The notes below the pieces were generated by a model. That model did not search any database, was not told the origin of the DNA, and worked only from the letters and a program-made list of their open reading frames with translations. Shown piece by piece: positions 15,259 through 24,797 of a stretch of 45,293 nucleotides of DNA. This stretch comes from Coxiellaceae bacterium. Lineage in GTDB: Bacteria > Pseudomonadota > Gammaproteobacteria > Comchoanobacterales > Comchoanobacteraceae. Each line of letters starts with the position of its first letter. Position 1 is the first letter of the stretch. The stretch spans positions 1-45,293 of the forward strand of contig CACKTD010000007.1 of assembly GCA_902603055.1 (NCBI GenBank), read 5' to 3'. Position numbers and translations under genes: made by a program.

Positions 15259-17841
15259 ATGCAAAAATTTATTAAACCGATTCAGATCAGCAATAAAACC
15301 TATGACGCTGTCTATATTGACGAAGCAATACGTTCTTTTGGTTTTGATCCAGAATCCATACCAAAAACATTAAAAGTATTATTTGAAAACCTCACTCGCA
15401 ATCATCATCACAAGGATATCGATCAAAAGGATTTTGAAGCTATTCTAATGCGTAATAAGGACAATACTCTTAACCATGAAATTGCATACAGACCTTCACG
15501 GGTACTGATGCAAGATTTCACTGGTGTACCAGGTGTGGTTGATTTAGCAGCAATGCGACATGCTCTAATAGCACAAGGAAAAGATCCTGAAACAGTTAAT
15601 CCTCAATGCCAAGTTGACTTGGTAATTGATCACTCAGTCCAAGTAGATCGGTTTGGTAATAAAAATGCCCTACAATTGAATGAAGCATTAGAAATGCAGC
15701 GAAATAAAGAACGTTATGCACTCCTCAAATGGGGGCAATCTAGTTTTAAAAACTTTAGGGTAGTCCCTCCAGGTGCAGGTATCTGCCACCAGGTTAACCT
15801 AGAATATCTTGCACCCGTAGTATCAGAAAAAGATAATTTTATATTTCCAGATACCTTAGTTGGAACAGATAGCCACACAACCATGATTAATGGTTTAGGT
15901 GTGTTGGGCTGGGGCGTCGGTGGAATCGAAGCTGAAGCAGTGATGCTTAACCAACCAATCAGTTTGTTGATTCCTGCCGTTGTTGGTGTGAAGTTAAAAG
16001 GACAGCTAAATCCAGGTGTCACATCTACTGACTTAGTGTTACATATTACTAATGTACTGAGAACACATGGGGTAGTCGGCAAATTTGTTGAATTTTTTGG
16101 TGATGGTCTAGATTATCTTACGTTAGCTGAACGTGCCACAATTAGTAATATGGCCCCAGAATATGGTGCGACTTGTGGTTACTTCCCCATTGATGATCAC
16201 ACCATTAATTACCTCAAACTAACCAATCGAACTTCTGAAATTGTAGAGCGTGTAAAAACATATTCTAAAGAAATGGGCCTCTGGCGTCAGGATGAATCTA
16301 AATTGCTTTACAATGAGCAAATTGACTTAGCATTAGACGATGTACAGCCTTGTTTAGCTGGGCCTAAGAGACCACAAGATAAAGTTAAGCTCAATGAGTT
16401 AAAAGAGGTTGTTGGTGATATTGCATTACCTACTCCTAACGAACATTTAACACATGGGGATGTTGTTATAGCCGCAATAACTAGCTGCACGAACACCTCA
16501 AATCCTAGTCTGTTGATTACTGCTGGACTCGTTGCAAGAGCAGCAAAAAATTTAGGACTGAAAACAAAACCATGGGTTAAAACATCCTTTGCCCCTGGAT
16601 CTAGAGTAGTAACTGATTACATGCAATCACTGAATTTGATGGAAGACTTAGAATACCTTGGCTTTCATTTAGTGGGTTATGGATGCACAACGTGTATCGG
16701 TAACTCTGGACCTTTAGATGATGAGATTGTCGAAGAAATTGAAAAGAAAAACCTTAGTGCTGCAAGTGTATTATCTGGAAACCGTAACTTTGAAGGGCGT
16801 ATTCATCCTAATGTACGATCAAACTGGCTTGCCTCACCACCACTAGTCGTTGCGTTTGCTCTAGCTGGTACTACACACATTGATCTTACAACTGAACCAT
16901 TAGGTAAGGACACTAATGGTCAACCTGTTTTTTTGAAAGATCTATGGCCTGATATTCAAACAGTTAAAGAATATGAACAAACAATTAATAAACATATTTT
17001 CTCTAAACAATACCAGCATGTCTTAGAAGGTAATGATCAATGGAAAAATATTCAAGTGAACGAAGGACAAACTTTTGATTGGGAAGCAAATTCTACGTAT
17101 ATCCGAAAACCAGACTTCTTCCAAACACCCAAATCATTGAATGATATTGAAAAAGCACGGATTTTACTCATACTAGGTGATTCTGTAACAACTGATCATA
17201 TATCACCTGCTGGTGCGATTAAGGTGGATTCACCAGCTGCAAAATATCTTAACGATAACAACGTTGAAGTTGCTGAGTTTAACACATATGGAGCCCGTAG
17301 AGGCAACCATGAAGTGATGCAACGTGGTACTTTTGCTAATGTACGGATTCGCAATAAAATGAACAATGATGTAGAAGGTGGTTATACAACCATCTACCCT
17401 GAAAACAAATTAATGAGTGTGTATGATGCTGCTGAGCATTACCGAGAAAATAATACGCCATTAGTTGTATTTGCTGGAAAGGAATATGGAACAGGCTCAT
17501 CACGTGATTGGGCAGCAAAAGGACCATATTTATTAGGCATTAAAGCTGTCATATGTGAAAGTTTTGAGAGAATTCATCGCTCTAATTTAGTTGGTATGGG
17601 TGTGTTACCTTGCCAGATAGATACTCCGATCGACCAATTAAATTTAAAAGGTAATGAGATTATCTCAATTGAGGGAATTAGCACCTTCAATACACCAAAA
17701 GCCAACTTGAAACTCATTATTGAGAAAGATGATGGCTCTAAAAGTGAATATCAGCTCACTGCTCGGATTGATACTGTTAATGAGATTGCTTACTATAAAA
17801 GTGGCGGTATATTACCGTATATGTTGAATCAGCTTGCCTAA
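15259..17841 (+). CDS. acnA: Aconitate hydratase A
   Basis: This TCA-cycle [4Fe-4S] enzyme interconverts citrate and isocitrate. It is 860 residues long (AcnA about 890). Cluster cysteines are visible in ITSCTNTSNPS and in YGCTTCIGNSGP. Substrate motifs include RVLMQDFTGVPGVVDLAAMR, given here by its ends RVLMQDFTG and DLAAMR, then VGTDSHTTMINGLGVLGWGVGG. The swivelling domain has GDSVTTDHISPAG and the KEYGTGSSRDWAAKGP block. AcnA and AcnD (2-methylisocitrate-forming) are related; no prp genes are nearby, so AcnA is preferred. The ATG follows GGTGAT closely. Confidence 0.9.
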   Translation: MQKFIKPIQISNKTYDAVYIDEAIRSFGFDPESIPKTLKVLFENLTRNHHHKDIDQKDFEAILMRNKDNTLNHEIAYRPSRVLMQDFTGVPGVVDLAAMRHALIAQGKDPETVNPQCQVDLVIDHSVQVDRFGNKNALQLNEALEMQRNKERYALLKWGQSSFKNFRVVPPGAGICHQVNLEYLAPVVSEKDNFIFPDTLVGTDSHTTMINGLGVLGWGVGGIEAEAVMLNQPISLLIPAVVGVKLKGQLNPGVTSTDLVLHITNVLRTHGVVGKFVEFFGDGLDYLTLAERATISNMAPEYGATCGYFPIDDHTINYLKLTNRTSEIVERVKTYSKEMGLWRQDESKLLYNEQIDLALDDVQPCLAGPKRPQDKVKLNELKEVVGDIALPTPNEHLTHGDVVIAAITSCTNTSNPSLLITAGLVARAAKNLGLKTKPWVKTSFAPGSRVVTDYMQSLNLMEDLEYLGFHLVGYGCTTCIGNSGPLDDEIVEEIEKKNLSAASVLSGNRNFEGRIHPNVRSNWLASPPLVVAFALAGTTHIDLTTEPLGKDTNGQPVFLKDLWPDIQTVKEYEQTINKHIFSKQYQHVLEGNDQWKNIQVNEGQTFDWEANSTYIRKPDFFQTPKSLNDIEKARILLILGDSVTTDHISPAGAIKVDSPAAKYLNDNNVEVAEFNTYGARRGNHEVMQRGTFANVRIRNKMNNDVEGGYTTIYPENKLMSVYDAAEHYRENNTPLVVFAGKEYGTGSSRDWAAKGPYLLGIKAVICESFERIHRSNLVGMGVLPCQIDTPIDQLNLKGNEIISIEGISTFNTPKANLKLIIEKDDGSKSEYQLTARIDTVNEIAYYKSGGILPYMLNQLA

Positions 17842-18233
17842 TGCATCAGACCAAAATTGATATATATTATGAGGATACGGACGCTATTGGAGTCGTTTAT
17901 CATGCAAATTATCTTAAATATTTTGAACGGGGCCGTACCTGTTGGATAAAAGACCAAGGCTATGATCTCAATACCATTCATCAAGAGCATCAATTAGCGT
18001 TTGTTGTTAAATCGCTCCAAACCAATTTTTTAAAACCTGCTAAACTGCATGATATCTTGATTGTGCAGACAACCGTCTGTCTAAAAACCCCTTATCGTAG
18101 CCAATGGCGCCAAACTATCAAACGAGATAATACCGTTATAACTGAACAAAATTCAGAAATAGTGTGCATAAACCAAGAGCAAAAATTATGCGTTTTCCCA
18201 ACCTTTTTAAGTTCTAAAATGACAGTATGTTAG
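17841..18233 (+). CDS. ybgC: Acyl-CoA thioesterase YbgC
   Basis: This 130-residue hotdog-fold thioesterase has the 4-hydroxybenzoyl-CoA thioesterase-type active site YYEDTDAIGVVYHANYLKYF, where the Asp in DTDAIG is catalytic. YbgC acts on short-chain acyl-CoA or acyl-ACP and usually heads the tol-pal cluster. Here it is detached from tol genes and lies between acnA and the polyprenyl synthase gene. The ATG overlaps the acnA TAA by one base, indicating coupled translation. The C-terminus has lost nothing obvious. Confidence 0.87.
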   Translation: MHQTKIDIYYEDTDAIGVVYHANYLKYFERGRTCWIKDQGYDLNTIHQEHQLAFVVKSLQTNFLKPAKLHDILIVQTTVCLKTPYRSQWRQTIKRDNTVITEQNSEIVCINQEQKLCVFPTFLSSKMTVC

Positions 18234-19174
18234 CATCAATTATTCAAAATATGTTGGATTTATTTCAAAAGGATTGGTTAGAAACTCAGTCAATTCTAAA
18301 TGATGACGACCACCATCATCCGTTAATGCTAATTCGTCAAATACATCCGCACATCACGCGTGGAAAACAGTTACGCTCCCTACTGGTACTGACAATGGGG
18401 CATTTATTTGGAAACTGTAATAAAACACATCATCAGCTTGCCTCAATTGTGCAATCGATTCATGGTGCAACACTACTTCACGATGATGTGATTGATCATG
18501 CACAAACACGTCATCATCAACCAACAGCATGGGTAGAACATGGAAATAAAGCCAGTATTCTTGTTGGTGACTATTTATTCTCAAAAGCTTTTAGGCAAAT
18601 CGCCCAACTTGAAGATCCTTTTATAATAAAATCTTTAGCAGAAACAACTAAAATCATCGTTGAAGGTGAAGTAGAACAACATCAAAACCGTGGCAAACTG
18701 AACTTTGATGAAACAACTTATTTTAAAATCATTGAGGCAAAAACAGCTGAGTTATTTAAACAAACCTGCGCATTGGGCGCATATGCAAGTGGTGCTGGTG
18801 AAAAAGCATTTCATGCTGCAACCAAACTCGGCTTAAACTTAGGCATTGCTTTTCAAATAAAAGATGATTTATTGGATTATATGAGTACAGAATCAGGCAA
18901 GACTGTTGGACAAGATTGGTTGGATGACAAGGTGACATACCCTGTTATTGCAATAAAAAACAGTCAAAACCAAATTGCTAGTGTTTTTTCTCAGAAAAAA
19001 TCATTTGATCAACTCAAAAACTTTTTAGCTGATCATAAAGCATTTATACTCACACAACAAAAAATAGATGAGTATTCTAATAAGGCATTTGAGGCATTAA
19101 ATGATTTACCCTCAAATTCAGTGCGAAAAATTCTTGAAGATATCTTGGGGAGCTTACAATATCGTGAATACTAA
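18227..19174 (+). CDS. ispB: Polyprenyl diphosphate synthase (octaprenyl type, IspB)
   Basis: This 315-residue trans-prenyltransferase extends isoprenoid chains for the ubiquinone tail. The first aspartate-rich motif is DDVID (residues 86-90, within LLHDDVIDHAQTRH), and the second is KDDLLDY near residue 220. GKQLR near residue 46 is the diphosphate-binding region, and ILVGDYLFSKAF is the conserved helix. Product length cannot be read with certainty; IspB is favoured over FPP synthase by length and by the MGHLFG-type region. It overlaps ybgC by 7 nt. It would use IPP/DMAPP balanced by the Idi encoded at 44162. Confidence 0.85.
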   Translation: MLASIIQNMLDLFQKDWLETQSILNDDDHHHPLMLIRQIHPHITRGKQLRSLLVLTMGHLFGNCNKTHHQLASIVQSIHGATLLHDDVIDHAQTRHHQPTAWVEHGNKASILVGDYLFSKAFRQIAQLEDPFIIKSLAETTKIIVEGEVEQHQNRGKLNFDETTYFKIIEAKTAELFKQTCALGAYASGAGEKAFHAATKLGLNLGIAFQIKDDLLDYMSTESGKTVGQDWLDDKVTYPVIAIKNSQNQIASVFSQKKSFDQLKNFLADHKAFILTQQKIDEYSNKAFEALNDLPSNSVRKILEDILGSLQYREY

Positions 19175-20252
19175 TCAACCACTCATCATTATTGGGACCG
19201 GTTCAGCAGGTTACTTATTAGCTACTGCATGGCGTAAAGTTGAACCACTTAAACCGTTAATCATATTTACCAAAGATCAGGGAGATTTTTATCATAAGCC
19301 CATGCTCTCTTCCATTCTGATTAAAGGCAAACAGCCTAAGGAGCTTGTTACCAAAACTAAAGATGAAATGGAAGAATCCCTAAATGCAACGATATATAAT
19401 AATTGCGAAGTGACGAAAATCCAAATCCAAGAGAAATGTCTAGAGACCTCAGAAGGCACTTTTCAGTTCGATCAATTGGTACTTGCTACAGGCTCAACAC
19501 CTAACTCCATTCCAAATCAATGTAAAAATGCATTACACATCAATTCACTCTATGATTATGAAGCCTTATGGGAACTCCTTCCCCATCATCAAAAAATAAA
19601 TATTGTAGGCTCTGGACTTGTTGGCTGTGAACTGACACATGATCTAAATCATTATGGAAAGGCAGTGACTTTATTTTCAGATACACCTTATCCTTTAGCT
19701 AACCTCACTCCACCAGTTGTAGGTAAGGCACTTCGTGATCATTTCATAAAAATTGGTGTAGATTATAAGTTTGATGCAAATGCTAAATTTGATGATGACA
19801 CACTGACTATTTTTGCCACTGGTCTGGGTCCAAGTACTAATCTTCTTGAGAAAGATGATATATCTCAAAGAGGAATAAAAACCGATCAGTTTGCTGCAAC
19901 TAGACATCAAGATATTTATGCTATTGGTGATTGTGCTGATATTGCAGGCCTGACGTTGCGCTATATAGGCCCCATTCGCATTGTAGCTGAAGCATTAGCT
20001 AAAACGCTTACTGGCCAAAAAACACCTGTTGTTTACCCAGCTTTGCCAGCTACGGTCAAGACTCCGACTTATCCCATTGTAATCTGTAAAAAACCCATCA
20101 TGGAGAGTGATTGGAAAACGATTCAAGATAATGATGAGGGCATTATTGTTCATCAAATTGACCCTTCCTCTCAGGAAATAATTGGTTATGTTTTGACAAA
20201 AGATGCCTGTGCATTAAGAACTCAATTTGAACATTTACCCAAATGGCTCTAA
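19164..20252 (+). CDS. FAD-dependent pyridine nucleotide oxidoreductase, rubredoxin-NAD reductase type
   Basis: This 362-residue two-dinucleotide-domain flavoprotein has the FAD motif LIIIGTGSAGYLLATAWRK at the N-terminus, the ATGS segment LVLATGSTPNSIP, the NAD motif INIVGSGLVGCELTHDL and the FAD C-terminal motif DIYAIGDCADI. It resembles rubredoxin reductases (AlkT/RubB), which pass NADH electrons to rubredoxin, but no rubredoxin gene is in the window. I chose GTG 19164, which has GGGGAG 11 nt upstream and starts directly at the FAD motif. The longer ATG form would overlap most of the ispB end. It overlaps ispB by 11 nt. Confidence 0.82.
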   Translation: MNTNQPLIIIGTGSAGYLLATAWRKVEPLKPLIIFTKDQGDFYHKPMLSSILIKGKQPKELVTKTKDEMEESLNATIYNNCEVTKIQIQEKCLETSEGTFQFDQLVLATGSTPNSIPNQCKNALHINSLYDYEALWELLPHHQKINIVGSGLVGCELTHDLNHYGKAVTLFSDTPYPLANLTPPVVGKALRDHFIKIGVDYKFDANAKFDDDTLTIFATGLGPSTNLLEKDDISQRGIKTDQFAATRHQDIYAIGDCADIAGLTLRYIGPIRIVAEALAKTLTGQKTPVVYPALPATVKTPTYPIVICKKPIMESDWKTIQDNDEGIIVHQIDPSSQEIIGYVLTKDACALRTQFEHLPKWL

Positions 20253-20259
20253 GCGTTAT

Positions 20260-20288
20260 TTGACAAAATCACATATAGGGTCTTTAAT
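20260..20288 (+). promoter_or_regulatory. Strong sigma-70-type promoter of xseB
   Basis: A perfect TTGACA (20260-20265), a 17-nt spacer and TTTAAT (20283-20288, 5 of 6) give the closest match to consensus in the window. Transcription would start near 20295, giving a leader of about 25 nt carrying a perfect GGAGGT Shine-Dalgarno. Confidence 0.7.
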
Positions 20289-20319
20289 TACCTTATAGTT
20301 CTATTACACGGAGGTTGAA

Positions 20320-20568
20320 ATGGGTAAGTCTATGAAAACGGACTTTGATGTCCAACTTAAAGCGTTAAAAGATATGACTGATTCTGTAGAGAATTGGAGC
20401 TTATCTTTTGCTGATCAAATCACTGCATATGAGCAAGGTGTTGAGCTTGTAAAAGCTTGTCAAGAGATCTTAACTCAAGCAGGCCACAAAGTAACACAGG
20501 TAAACTCTTCTGTTAAATTAAAGAAAACCTTTTGGTTGCCTACATTTAAAGCAAGAGATAGATATTAA
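20320..20568 (+). CDS. xseB: Exodeoxyribonuclease VII small subunit (XseB-like)
   Basis: This 82-residue helical protein matches the XseB pattern: FDVQLKALKDMTDSVEN, then LSFADQITAYEQGVELVKAC, then QEILTQAGHKV. XseB subunits wrap the XseA tail in the enzyme that trims ssDNA. A basic tail of about 20 residues (LKKTFWLPTFKARDRY) lies beyond the usual end. XseB normally precedes ispA/dxs, but here it stands alone between the flavoprotein and a small lipoprotein gene. It has an almost perfect promoter and GGAGGT 4 nt before the ATG, implying high expression. Confidence 0.75.
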   Translation: MGKSMKTDFDVQLKALKDMTDSVENWSLSFADQITAYEQGVELVKACQEILTQAGHKVTQVNSSVKLKKTFWLPTFKARDRY

Positions 20569-20585
20569 TCTTTATCTTTTTGGTT

Positions 20586-20633
20586 CTGGTAGGGCGAAAA
20601 ATTATATTTTTTATATGATTCTAGCTCTACCAG
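20586..20633 (+). repeat. Long imperfect hairpin downstream of xseB
   Basis: CTGGTAGGG (20586-20594) pairs with CTCTACCAG (20625-20633) over 9 bp with one G-U. Inside it, AATTATAT pairs with ATATGATT over 8 bp around a loop of T. No T-run follows the plus-strand stem, so it is not a classical terminator. It may be a structured 3' end or a small RNA element. Confidence 0.5.
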
Positions 20634-20711
20634 ATTGATCACCCACTTCTACTATTTCTCCCCTTAATTTACACACTTTGTTTTTTTAATACTTCTTGAT
20701 ATCATATAGGT

Positions 20712-20864
20712 ATGTTTAGAATATCGATATTAATTTTTTGCTCAATTTTTATCTTAGGCTGTAATGTAAATGGCGATGGAACTTCTGATAGTAAACAGCA
20801 CTTACAAGTAACCTTATTTGGCGATACTTATAAAATGTTCGGTTTAGAAGTAGGTGAAGATTAA
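20712..20864 (+). CDS. Small 50-residue lipoprotein upstream of uvrA
   Basis: This short gene has a lipoprotein signal: M-F-R, a hydrophobic stretch ISILIFCSIFI and a lipobox-like ILGC with Cys17. The mature peptide is 34 residues (CNVNGDGTSDSKQ onward, ending KMFGLEVGED), soluble and acidic. Its TAA at 20862-20864 is immediately followed by the uvrA TTG, and the GGTGAAG at its 3' end would serve as the uvrA ribosome site. Its own ribosome site is weak (AGG 1 nt before the ATG). It is not a known family; a translation-coupling leader is possible. Confidence 0.55.
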   Translation: MFRISILIFCSIFILGCNVNGDGTSDSKQHLQVTLFGDTYKMFGLEVGED

Positions 20865-23669
20865 TTGATTAAAATAAAAGGCGCAAAAACTCATAATTTA
20901 AAAAACATTAGCCTAGATATACCCCGAGATCAACTCGTGGTAATTACTGGTTTATCTGGATCAGGGAAATCATCGTTAGCGTTTGATACATTATATGCTG
21001 AAGGACAAAGACGTTACGTCGAATCCCTGTCAGCGTATGCAAGACAGTTTTTATCCATGATGGAAAAGCCTGATGTTGAACTCATTGAGGGATTATCTCC
21101 AGCAATTGCAATTGAACAAAAAGTAACATCACATAATCCTCGCTCTACTGTTGGAACCATCACAGAAATTTATGATTACATGCGACTTCTTTTTGCACGA
21201 GTAGGTCAAGGTTATTGCCCAAAACATCATACACCCCTTGAAGCACAAACGATTTCACAGATCGTTGACAATATTTTAAATCAACCTGAAGATAGCAGAA
21301 TCACCATCATGGCACCCATGGTTAAGGATCGTAAAGGGGAATACCAAAAGCTTTTCCTTCAGTGGCAAAAAAATGGATTTGTAAGAGCACGCATTAATGG
21401 TGAAACACTCATGCTCACAGATGAAATTGACCTGGATGCGAAAAAACGTCATACCATTGAGCTCATCGTTGATCGGCTGAAAGTTTCTGCAAAACATCAA
21501 AAACGGATTGCACAATCTGTAGAAACTGCTGCTCAGTATGGTAAAGGTATGATTGTCGTTAATGTTGATAACAAAGAAGATATTTTATTTTCGACTGAAA
21601 ATGCCTGTAAACAATGTGGTTATAGTATTGATAGGTTAGAACCAAAACAATTCTCATTTAACAGCCCAATTGGCGCTTGCCAGACGTGTGATGGGTTAGG
21701 GACAGAAAGTCATTTTGATCCTGATCGTCTCATCATTGACCCCCTACTTTCATTAGAGGAGGGGGCTATATTTGGATGGGAAAAAAGATACTATATTCAA
21801 ATACTACATTCATTAGCATTACATGAAGGTTTCACCATTCATCAACCATGGAAACACTTATCTCAAAAACATCAAGAAACTATTTTGTACGGCACCAAGT
21901 ATGCCATCGATTTAACTTACACTAGTATTAACGGTCGCACAATCACTAAACGTAAAAAATTTGAAGGTGTTATTCCTACCCTGACCCGTCGCTATGCAGA
22001 TACTGACTCCATAGATGTTCGTACACAATTAGTGAAGTTCATGAGTGAACAACCTTGTTCTGAGTGCCACGGTAGCCGCCTAAATGAGGTGTCTCGTAAT
22101 GTAAAAGTTGCACATCATACACTCTTTGATCTAGTTAGCATTTCCGTTGATAATTTATTTGATGCCCTACAAAATCTAGAACTAAAAAAACAAGAGCAAC
22201 TGATTGCAAGTGCTATCCTCACAGAAATAAAATCACGTGTCAGCTTTTTACAAGCTGTTGGTTTGAACTATTTATCGCTTGAGAGAAAAGCTGAAACACT
22301 TTCAGGTGGAGAGGCACAACGCATTCGTTTAGCGAGTCAAATAGGCTCTGGACTTGTCGGTGTAATGTACGTTCTTGATGAACCATCCATTGGTTTACAT
22401 CAGAGGGATAATGATCGTTTATTATCAACGTTAACACGATTACGTGATTTAGGGAATACGGTCATAGTGGTCGAGCATGACGAAGATGCTATCTCGCAAG
22501 CAGACCATATCATAGATATTGGACCTGGTGCTGGTGTTCATGGTGGTGAGGTAGTTGCAGCAGGTGATCTTAAAACCATACTCAAATGCCCTGACTCAGT
22601 GACTGGCCAGTATTTAAGCAAACAAATAAAAATTCATTCGCCATCAGAACTAAGACAACCAAAAGCAGACCGCTGGATAGAGATTATTGGTGCTTCGGGT
22701 AATAACCTAAAATCCATTAATGCACAAATCCCACTTGGATTACTAACCTGTATTACTGGTGTTTCAGGATCAGGTAAGTCTACACTCATCAATGGAACGC
22801 TTTATCCAATTTGTGCGAAAGCTTTAAATAAGTCACACGTTCAAAAACCTAAACCCTATGAAAATATTAAAGGCCTTGAATACCTTGATAAAGTCGTTAA
22901 AATTGATCAAAGTCCAATTGGACGTACACCACGCTCTAATCCTGCAACCTATACAGGGCTTCTTGGACCTATTCGTGACTTATTTTCAATGACTGAAGAG
23001 GCTCGTGCCCGAGGTTATAAACCAGGTCGTTTTAGCTTTAATGTTCGCGGTGGCCGGTGTGAAGCATGTGAGGGTGATGGGGTGATTCGTGTTGCCATGC
23101 ACTTTTTACCTGATGTTTACGTGACTTGTGATCAATGTCAGGGTAAACGTTATAATCGTGAGACACTTGAAATTTTATTTAAAAATAAAAATATTGCTGA
23201 TGTATTATCCATGACTGTCGAAACAGCACTTCATTTTTTCGAACATATCCCGCAAATAGCACGAAAATGTCAATTACTCATGGACGTGGGTTTAAGCTAT
23301 ATTTCTCTTGGACAAAGCGCTACAACACTGTCTGGTGGAGAGGCCCAACGGATAAAGCTAGCTAAAGAACTGTCTAAACGTGCAACAGGAAATACAATTT
23401 ATATTCTCGACGAACCAACTACTGGTTTACATTTTCATGATATTCAACAACTTCTAAATATTCTGCATCGCTTGACTGATCAAGGTAACACCATGATTGT
23501 AATTGAACATAATTTAGATGTGATTAAAACAGCAGACTGGATTATTGATTTAGGGCCTGAAGGAGGTGAAGGAGGTGGCCGCATAATTGATGCTGGCACG
23601 CCATCACATGTCAGTGAGAATTCAAATTCACATACAGGACGTTATTTAAAACCGCTGCTTGAAAGTTAA
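20865..23669 (+). CDS. uvrA: Excinuclease ABC subunit A
   Basis: This is the damage-recognition ATPase of nucleotide excision repair, 934 residues (family about 940). Two ABC modules are present. The first has Walker [21 protein letters not shown], a zinc module with CKQCGYS and CQTCDG, and signature [12 protein letters not shown]. The second has [17 protein letters not shown], zinc finger CEACEGDG and CDQCQGK, and a second [12 protein letters not shown] with [10 protein letters not shown]. The start is TTG 20865, directly after the lipoprotein stop. It ends with no gap to the convergent hemY (23669/23670), so no terminator fits between them. Confidence 0.97.
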   Translation: MIKIKGAKTHNLKNISLDIPRDQLVVITGLSGSGKSSLAFDTLYAEGQRRYVESLSAYARQFLSMMEKPDVELIEGLSPAIAIEQKVTSHNPRSTVGTITEIYDYMRLLFARVGQGYCPKHHTPLEAQTISQIVDNILNQPEDSRITIMAPMVKDRKGEYQKLFLQWQKNGFVRARINGETLMLTDEIDLDAKKRHTIELIVDRLKVSAKHQKRIAQSVETAAQYGKGMIVVNVDNKEDILFSTENACKQCGYSIDRLEPKQFSFNSPIGACQTCDGLGTESHFDPDRLIIDPLLSLEEGAIFGWEKRYYIQILHSLALHEGFTIHQPWKHLSQKHQETILYGTKYAIDLTYTSINGRTITKRKKFEGVIPTLTRRYADTDSIDVRTQLVKFMSEQPCSECHGSRLNEVSRNVKVAHHTLFDLVSISVDNLFDALQNLELKKQEQLIASAILTEIKSRVSFLQAVGLNYLSLERKAETLSGGEAQRIRLASQIGSGLVGVMYVLDEPSIGLHQRDNDRLLSTLTRLRDLGNTVIVVEHDEDAISQADHIIDIGPGAGVHGGEVVAAGDLKTILKCPDSVTGQYLSKQIKIHSPSELRQPKADRWIEIIGASGNNLKSINAQIPLGLLTCITGVSGSGKSTLINGTLYPICAKALNKSHVQKPKPYENIKGLEYLDKVVKIDQSPIGRTPRSNPATYTGLLGPIRDLFSMTEEARARGYKPGRFSFNVRGGRCEACEGDGVIRVAMHFLPDVYVTCDQCQGKRYNRETLEILFKNKNIADVLSMTVETALHFFEHIPQIARKCQLLMDVGLSYISLGQSATTLSGGEAQRIKLAKELSKRATGNTIYILDEPTTGLHFHDIQQLLNILHRLTDQGNTMIVIEHNLDVIKTADWIIDLGPEGGEGGGRIIDAGTPSHVSENSNSHTGRYLKPLLES

Positions 23670-24797
23670 TTAGACTTCCTTGGAGAAGGTTGCCAATTGT
23701 TGAATAATGGATTTTGTTTTCTCTGGTGCGTGATCTCGATATACACCAAGAGCCTTTACAAGATGAGCCATGGTTGGATCACATTTTACTAATAAATCAG
23801 TAAACTCAATTGCAGTTTCAAAACTCTTAATTGTTATTGATATATTAATTATATTCTTAATGATTACACTATTATCGGTAAATCTTTGATGCAACTTCAC
23901 CATGAAAGTCAAAAGATCCTGTGAAGGCTCTTTTATGGCAAGGTAAATTCGCATTACCTCTGCATTAAATTGTTTTTTAAATAACTGTAAGATGACTTTT
24001 TCAGCTAAATCAAAATCACTGTTAGTATAATAGGTTTCAATCAATAGCACTTCGAACCGCTCTTTTCGCTGATAGCTACGAGGCATTGAAAACCAGACCT
24101 CTAAAAATAGATCCCGATTACTTATGAGGTAATTGAGTTGATGCCAGCAAGCATCTTCATAATGGTTATCAATTAATTTACGTGGTAGTTTACGATAATT
24201 TTCATTTATACAACGGTATAGTAACTCCCACTGTCCAAGCTCGGCATAGACCCTGATTAAATCATTTATGATCCACGGGTGATCATAATCTAGCCGATGC
24301 GCAGCCTCAAGCATTTCTAAAGCTTTAGAATGTTGTGATTGACTCAGATACCCTTGGGCAACAAACCAACGAATGAGCACTTCATAATTTGGTTCATTTA
24401 AAATTGCTTGATGAATAAGTGGGTGATCCATCATATCTTTTGGGAATGCAAATAAAATCGTAAGCATCGACTCAATTAGAGAAAATTTTGAATTGATCTT
24501 ATCAGGAATACTGCGAACATGTCCACTATTTGCATTTTTTAGCTGATTTTCTGCTTTCACATATACTTTCTTATATCGTGCAAGACGTTTTCGATTCTGA
24601 ATATGTTTTGGCAACCATAATAGCCAAAGGAAAAAACGCAGGACACAATACAAAATCAAAAAAACTAATACAGCAATAACGGTAGACATTTGCATTACAT
24701 AATTACTGAATTCAATAATGACAATACCAGGATGATATACTATCCATGTAGCTCCTAAGAGAACTGGTATGAGTAGTAACAACAGTCTTATTATCAT
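23670..24797 (-). CDS. hemY: HemY, TPR-containing heme biosynthesis-associated membrane protein
   Basis: This 375-residue protein has two N-terminal membrane segments (about residues 3-25 and 40-62) and a helical, TPR-rich domain with LEAAHRLDYDHPWIINDL near residue 162. It is the last gene of hemD-hemX-hemY and is widely conserved in gammaproteobacteria. Its biochemical role in heme synthesis is unproven and it is unrelated to the protoporphyrinogen oxidase HemY of Bacillus. The ATG overlaps the hemX stop (ATGA). Its stop abuts the convergent uvrA stop without a gap. Confidence 0.82.
   Translation of the reverse strand: MIIRLLLLLIPVLLGATWIVYHPGIVIIEFSNYVMQMSTVIAVLVFLILYCVLRFFLWLLWLPKHIQNRKRLARYKKVYVKAENQLKNANSGHVRSIPDKINSKFSLIESMLTILFAFPKDMMDHPLIHQAILNEPNYEVLIRWFVAQGYLSQSQHSKALEMLEAAHRLDYDHPWIINDLIRVYAELGQWELLYRCINENYRKLPRKLIDNHYEDACWHQLNYLISNRDLFLEVWFSMPRSYQRKERFEVLLIETYYTNSDFDLAEKVILQLFKKQFNAEVMRIYLAIKEPSQDLLTFMVKLHQRFTDNSVIIKNIINISITIKSFETAIEFTDLLVKCDPTMAHLVKALGVYRDHAPEKTKSIIQQLATFSKEV

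Noticed and set aside
15714-16082. A 122-residue minus-strand open frame inside acnA.
   Set aside because: It is antisense to a highly conserved aconitase region and is a codon-bias shadow.
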